A DNA stretch of 8,784 nt from Betaproteobacteria bacterium (GTDB lineage Bacteria > Pseudomonadota > Gammaproteobacteria > Burkholderiales > Burkholderiaceae_C): the NCBI GenBank assembly GCA_005884255.1, contig VBDL01000249.1, positions 1-8,784 on the forward strand. The letters are read 5' to 3'. The notes under the pieces are model-generated. The model saw only the letters and a program-made list of their open reading frames with translations. It made no database searches and had not been told where the DNA came from. The translations under genes were made by a program, and so were the position numbers. Position 1 is the first letter of the stretch. Every line of letters begins with the position of its first letter. Shown piece after piece: positions 6,738 to 8,784 of the stretch.

Positions 6738-7629
6738 CACACGCGACCCGATCATTGCGACCCTCGACGAGGGACGTCGGCAGTTCCTCGCGCTGGTCGA
6801 TGACTTGCGGCCCGACCTGCACCGCTACTGCGCGCGCATGACCGGCTCGGTGGCCGATGGCGAGGATGTCGTGCAGGACACATTGGCGCGCGCCTACTAC
6901 CTGCTGCCGGAGCTGGCGGCACTGCCGCCGCTGCGCCCGTGGCTGTTCCGCATCGCGCACAACCTGGCCATCGACCACCATCGGCGCGAGGCCTACCGCG
7001 TGAGCGAACCGCTGGAGGCGGTGCTGGAGGTGGCCGACGACAGCGTGCCCGAGCCGGAGCAGGCGCTGGCTCGCGAGCAGGCGGTGCGCGCGGCGATCAC
7101 GTCCTTCCTCGCGCTGGCACCGGCGCAGCGCGGCTGCGTGATCCTGAAGGACGTGCTCGGCCATTCGCTGGAAGAGATCGCCGAGCAGCTCCAGTTGAGC
7201 GTGCCGGCGGTGAAGGCCGCGCTGCACCGCGGGCGCAGCACCTTGCGCGCGGTGGCGGCCGAGGTGCAGCCCGCACTGGTCGCGCCGGCGTCGGTGGCGC
7301 TCGCGCAATACGCGAGACTGTTCAACGCGCACGACTGGGACGGCGTGCGCGCGCTGCTCGCCGACGACGTGCGGCTCGATCTGGTGTCACGCCGCAAGCT
7401 CGCCGGCCGCCGTGAGGTGGAGGTCTACTTCGGCAACTACGAGCGGCTGCGCGGCTGGCGCGTGACGCCGGCGTGGCTCGATGGTCGCGAGGTGCTGGCG
7501 GTGCAGCCGCAGGCCGGCGCCGGCTACTTCATCGAGCTCGGCTGGCGCGACGGCCGCGTCGCGACGATTCGCGATTTCCGCTACGTTCCGTATATCGCCC
7601 GCGACGCAGCTCTTACGCCGGCCGCCTGA
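6724..7629 (+). CDS. ECF-family RNA polymerase sigma factor with C-terminal SnoaL-like domain
   Basis: Alternative sigma factor that directs core RNA polymerase to its own promoters. From ATG 6724 it has 301 residues, longer than the usual 170-200 of ECF sigmas. Sigma region 2 is at about 26-90 (LHRYCARMTGSVADGEDVVQ, then LRPWLFRIAHNLAIDHHRR). Sigma region 4 is at about 120-176, with helix-turn-helix HSLEEIAEQLQLSVPAVKAALHRGR. A SnoaL/NTF2-like domain follows at about 192-290 (YARLFNAHDWDGVRALLADDVRLD, ending DFRYVPYI). In SigJ/ECF41-like groups such an extension controls activity in place of an anti-sigma factor. The NPDKL and DGGGK motifs of ECF41 are absent, so this is a different group. 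AGGAAG at 6709-6714 lies 9 bases before ATG 6724, preferred over TTG 6715 and ATG 6730. It overlaps the ABM-like gene by 14 bases. No anti-sigma gene is visible. Confidence 0.9.
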   Translation: MAMDDTRDPIIATLDEGRRQFLALVDDLRPDLHRYCARMTGSVADGEDVVQDTLARAYYLLPELAALPPLRPWLFRIAHNLAIDHHRREAYRVSEPLEAVLEVADDSVPEPEQALAREQAVRAAITSFLALAPAQRGCVILKDVLGHSLEEIAEQLQLSVPAVKAALHRGRSTLRAVAAEVQPALVAPASVALAQYARLFNAHDWDGVRALLADDVRLDLVSRRKLAGRREVEVYFGNYERLRGWRVTPAWLDGREVLAVQPQAGAGYFIELGWRDGRVATIRDFRYVPYIARDAALTPAA

Positions 7630-7634
7630 CGCTT

Positions 7635-7648
7635 CCCCCTTTTGGGGG
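7635..7648. repeat. C5-TTTT-G5 palindrome, copy 2
   Basis: CCCCC (7635-7639) and GGGGG (7644-7648) flank TTTT, beginning 5 bases after the sigma-factor stop. With copy 1 at 923-937, the shared downstream pattern is G-x-CGC-xx-GT-x-AG. The centre lies about 44 bases before a plausible start point set by TACGAT at 7674-7679, the usual place for an activator site overlapping the -35. No T-run follows, so a terminator is unlikely. The regulator is unknown. Confidence 0.4.
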
Positions 7649-7673
7649 TGTCGCAAGTAAGTGGCGCCTCACC

Positions 7674-7679
7674 TACGAT
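7674..7679 (+). promoter_or_regulatory. Candidate -10 box for the PAS gene
   Basis: TACGAT matches four of six positions of the sigma70 -10 consensus. No recognisable -35 lies 16-18 bases upstream, which would suit an activator-dependent promoter using the palindrome at 7635-7648. The call is weak because one hexamer match in this length is not rare. Confidence 0.25.
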
Positions 7680-7691
7680 GCGCTCGTGGGA

Positions 7692-7928
7692 GTGAACTTC
7701 TCCAGCATGCTGCTGCACCAGGGCCCGGATGCGCTGGTGGTGAAGAATGCCGCCGGCCGCGTCGAGCATTGGAACGACGCCGCCGTTACGATCTTCGGCT
7801 ACACGGCCGCCGAGGCGATGGGCCGGACGCTGCCCGAGCTGATCGTGCCCAAGGACGGCCTCGAAGATGCGCCGGCGCAAGGACGGCTCGCTGGTGCACG
7901 TGAGCATCTCGGTGAAGGCGATCGATGA
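7692..7928 (+). pseudogene. 5' part of a multi-PAS sensor gene, interrupted by frameshift
   Basis: This frame encodes the first half of a PAS domain: LLHQGPDALVVKNAAGRVEHWN, then FGYTAAEAMGRTLPELIVPKDGLED. From about 7867 it loses similarity and reads unrelated residues to TGA at 7926-7928. The second half of the same PAS domain (RRRKDGSLVHVSISVKAIDD and onward) continues in another frame from 7867. About 18-20 residues that normally lie between 'LIVP' and 'RRKDG' in such domains also appear to be missing, so a short deletion of non-triplet length is likely. The start is unsure: GTG 7692, GTG 7686 and ATG 7707 are all possible and none has a good ribosome site. Confidence 0.6.
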
Positions 7929-8784
7929 TGCGCAGAGTGCGGCGCGCTACATGCTGTGCAGCCTGAAGGACGTCACGCACCTGAAGACCCTGCGCGACGC
8001 CAAGCTGGTCGGTGCCAAGTACCGCGAGCTGCTGGAGTCGACGCCCGACGCCATCGTCATCGTCAACATCACCGGCCGCATCATCCTCGCCAACTCGCAG
8101 GCCGAGCACGTCTTCGGCCACGCGAGCAGCGAGATGATCGGGCAGCCGGTGGAGATGCTGCTGCCGCATCGCCACCGCTCGGCGCACCTCGGCCATCGCG
8201 GCGGCTTCTTCGCGCAGCCGCGCACGCGCGACATGGGCGCCAGCCAGGAGCTCTATGGGCTGCGCAAGAGCGGCGAGGAGTTCCCGGTGGAGATCAGCCT
8301 CAGTCCGCTCCAGACCGAGGAAGGCGTGATGGTGATGAGCGCGGTGCGCGACATCACCGCGCGCAAGGCGGACCGGCGGCGCGCCGATCAGAAGTTCCGC
8401 GGCCTGCTGGAATCGGCGCCCGATGCGATGGTCATCGTCGACCAGCGCGGCGACATCGTGCTGGTCAACTCGCAGGCCGAGCGCCTGTTCGGCTGGAGCC
8501 GCGACGAGCTGCTGGGCAAGAAGATCGAGGTGCTGGTGCCTGCGCGCTTCGGCGACGTGCACCCGCCGCACCGCAACGGCTTCTTCGCCGCGCCCAAGGT
8601 GCGCTCGATGGGCAAGGGCCTCGAGCTCTATGGCCTGCACAAGGACGGCACCGAGTTCCCGGTGGAGATCAGCCTGAGCCCGTTGGAGACCGAGGAAGGC
8701 CTGTACGTTTCCAGCGCGATCCGCGACGTCACCGAGCGCAAGCGCTTCGAGGCCACGCTGCAGGCTGCGAGCCGCCTGAAGAGC
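7867..8784 (+). CDS. Multi-PAS sensor protein, probably a histidine kinase, cut at window edge
   Basis: Open from ATG 7867 to the window end (306 codons). The first about 45 residues are the C-terminal half of a PAS domain (RRRKDGSLVHVSISVKAI, then YMLCSLKDVTHLK). Two full PAS domains follow in 125-residue repeats, starting near LLESTPDAIVIV (about residue 55) and LLESAPDAMVIV (about 180). Each has NSQAE, a GFFA.P....MG segment, ELYGL and FPVEISLSPL.TEEG, and ends in a RD(I/V)T.RK linker. The last residues, AASRLKS, are the linker that in many kinases leads directly into EFLANMSHELRTPLN, so a HisKA/HATPase core probably follows; this is inference. No signal peptide or membrane segment is seen, so it is likely a cytosolic sensor. 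The upstream PAS half is out of frame. AGGA at 7852-7855, 11 bases before ATG 7867, might allow separate translation. Confidence 0.8.
   Translation, partial: MRRRKDGSLVHVSISVKAIDDAQSAARYMLCSLKDVTHLKTLRDAKLVGAKYRELLESTPDAIVIVNITGRIILANSQAEHVFGHASSEMIGQPVEMLLPHRHRSAHLGHRGGFFAQPRTRDMGASQELYGLRKSGEEFPVEISLSPLQTEEGVMVMSAVRDITARKADRRRADQKFRGLLESAPDAMVIVDQRGDIVLVNSQAERLFGWSRDELLGKKIEVLVPARFGDVHPPHRNGFFAAPKVRSMGKGLELYGLHKDGTEFPVEISLSPLETEEGLYVSSAIRDVTERKRFEATLQAASRLKS
8029..8778 (+). repeat. Two tandem 375-base PAS-coding units
   Basis: The units starting at 8029 and 8404 align at a constant 375-base offset with no gaps. Landmarks include CTGCTGGA (8029/8404), GAGCTCTATGG (8248/8623) and TTCCCGGTGGAGATCAGCCT (8281/8656). 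By hand alignment about 67 of 114 residues are identical. This shows an in-frame duplication of a whole PAS domain plus linker, since diverged. The last unit is complete except for its final linker. Confidence 0.85.

Noticed and set aside
4578..6755. A 725-residue open frame on the minus strand overlapping the lipoprotein.
   Set aside because: The same region in another frame has a signal peptide, lipobox and ordered beta pattern. This frame reads as Arg/His/Gly-rich filler and also crosses the ABM-like gene on the other strand.
7635..7648. Terminator for the sigma-factor gene.
   Set aside because: The stem is only 5 bp, and TGTCGCAAG rather than a T-run follows it on the plus strand. A near-copy occurs before ssb, where no gene ends.
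7649..7655. TGTCGCA as an ECF41-like -35 element (TGTCACA) for the PAS gene.
   Set aside because: No CGTC element lies at the expected spacing, and the sigma factor here lacks ECF41 signature motifs, so the match is probably chance.
7786..8640. A 284-residue minus-strand open frame opposite the PAS domains.
   Set aside because: It is the antisense of a clear tandem PAS sequence; the regular His/Arg/Asp pattern follows from the codon usage of the real gene.

Overview
The window is high-GC DNA, densely coded on both strands, with proteobacterial gene families. The SSB with its DDDIPF tip, the 'ACGGG' lipoprotein and the hexokinase-type Glk suggest a betaproteobacterium of the order Burkholderiales, perhaps near Rubrivivax, Leptothrix or Piscinibacter. 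That placement is inference from style; no marker gene proves it.

Layout. (1) 1-893, minus: glucokinase (glk), cut at its C-terminus by the window edge. (2) 894-1033: divergent intergenic region with a C5/G5 palindrome and a candidate -10 box for ssb. (3) 1034-1531, plus: ssb, followed by a terminator-like hairpin. (4) 1615-2238, plus: NarL/LuxR-type response regulator. It runs tail to tail, with 5 bases between stop codons, into (5) 2244-4538, minus: a hybrid sensor kinase with a jelly-roll sensor, seven membrane segments, HisKA/HATPase and a receiver. (6) 4604-6232, minus: a large lipoprotein of unknown function just upstream of the kinase on the same strand; a 13-bp inverted repeat lies between them. 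(7) 6233-6440: divergent intergenic region. (8) 6441-6737 and 6724-7629, plus: a small ABM-like protein overlapping an ECF sigma factor that carries a C-terminal SnoaL-like domain. (9) 7630 to the end, plus: a multi-PAS sensor protein, probably a histidine kinase, whose first PAS domain is broken by a frameshift and apparent internal deletion.

How the genes may work together. Three signalling units lie side by side. The lipoprotein, 7TM hybrid kinase and NarL-type regulator form a likely envelope-sensing set. The ABM-like protein and ECF-SnoaL sigma form a self-contained switch with no anti-sigma gene visible beside it. The PAS protein ends at a sequence that normally runs straight into a HisKA H-box, so it is probably the start of another sensor kinase. 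A C5-TTT-G5 palindrome with a similar downstream tail occurs upstream of both ssb and the PAS gene and may be a shared regulatory site.

No RNA genes, CRISPR arrays, insertion sequences or prophage genes were seen. I do not see a clearly new defence or mobile system. The most unusual items are the ECF/ABM pair, the lipoprotein/7TM-kinase/regulator set, the broken PAS gene and the repeated palindrome.
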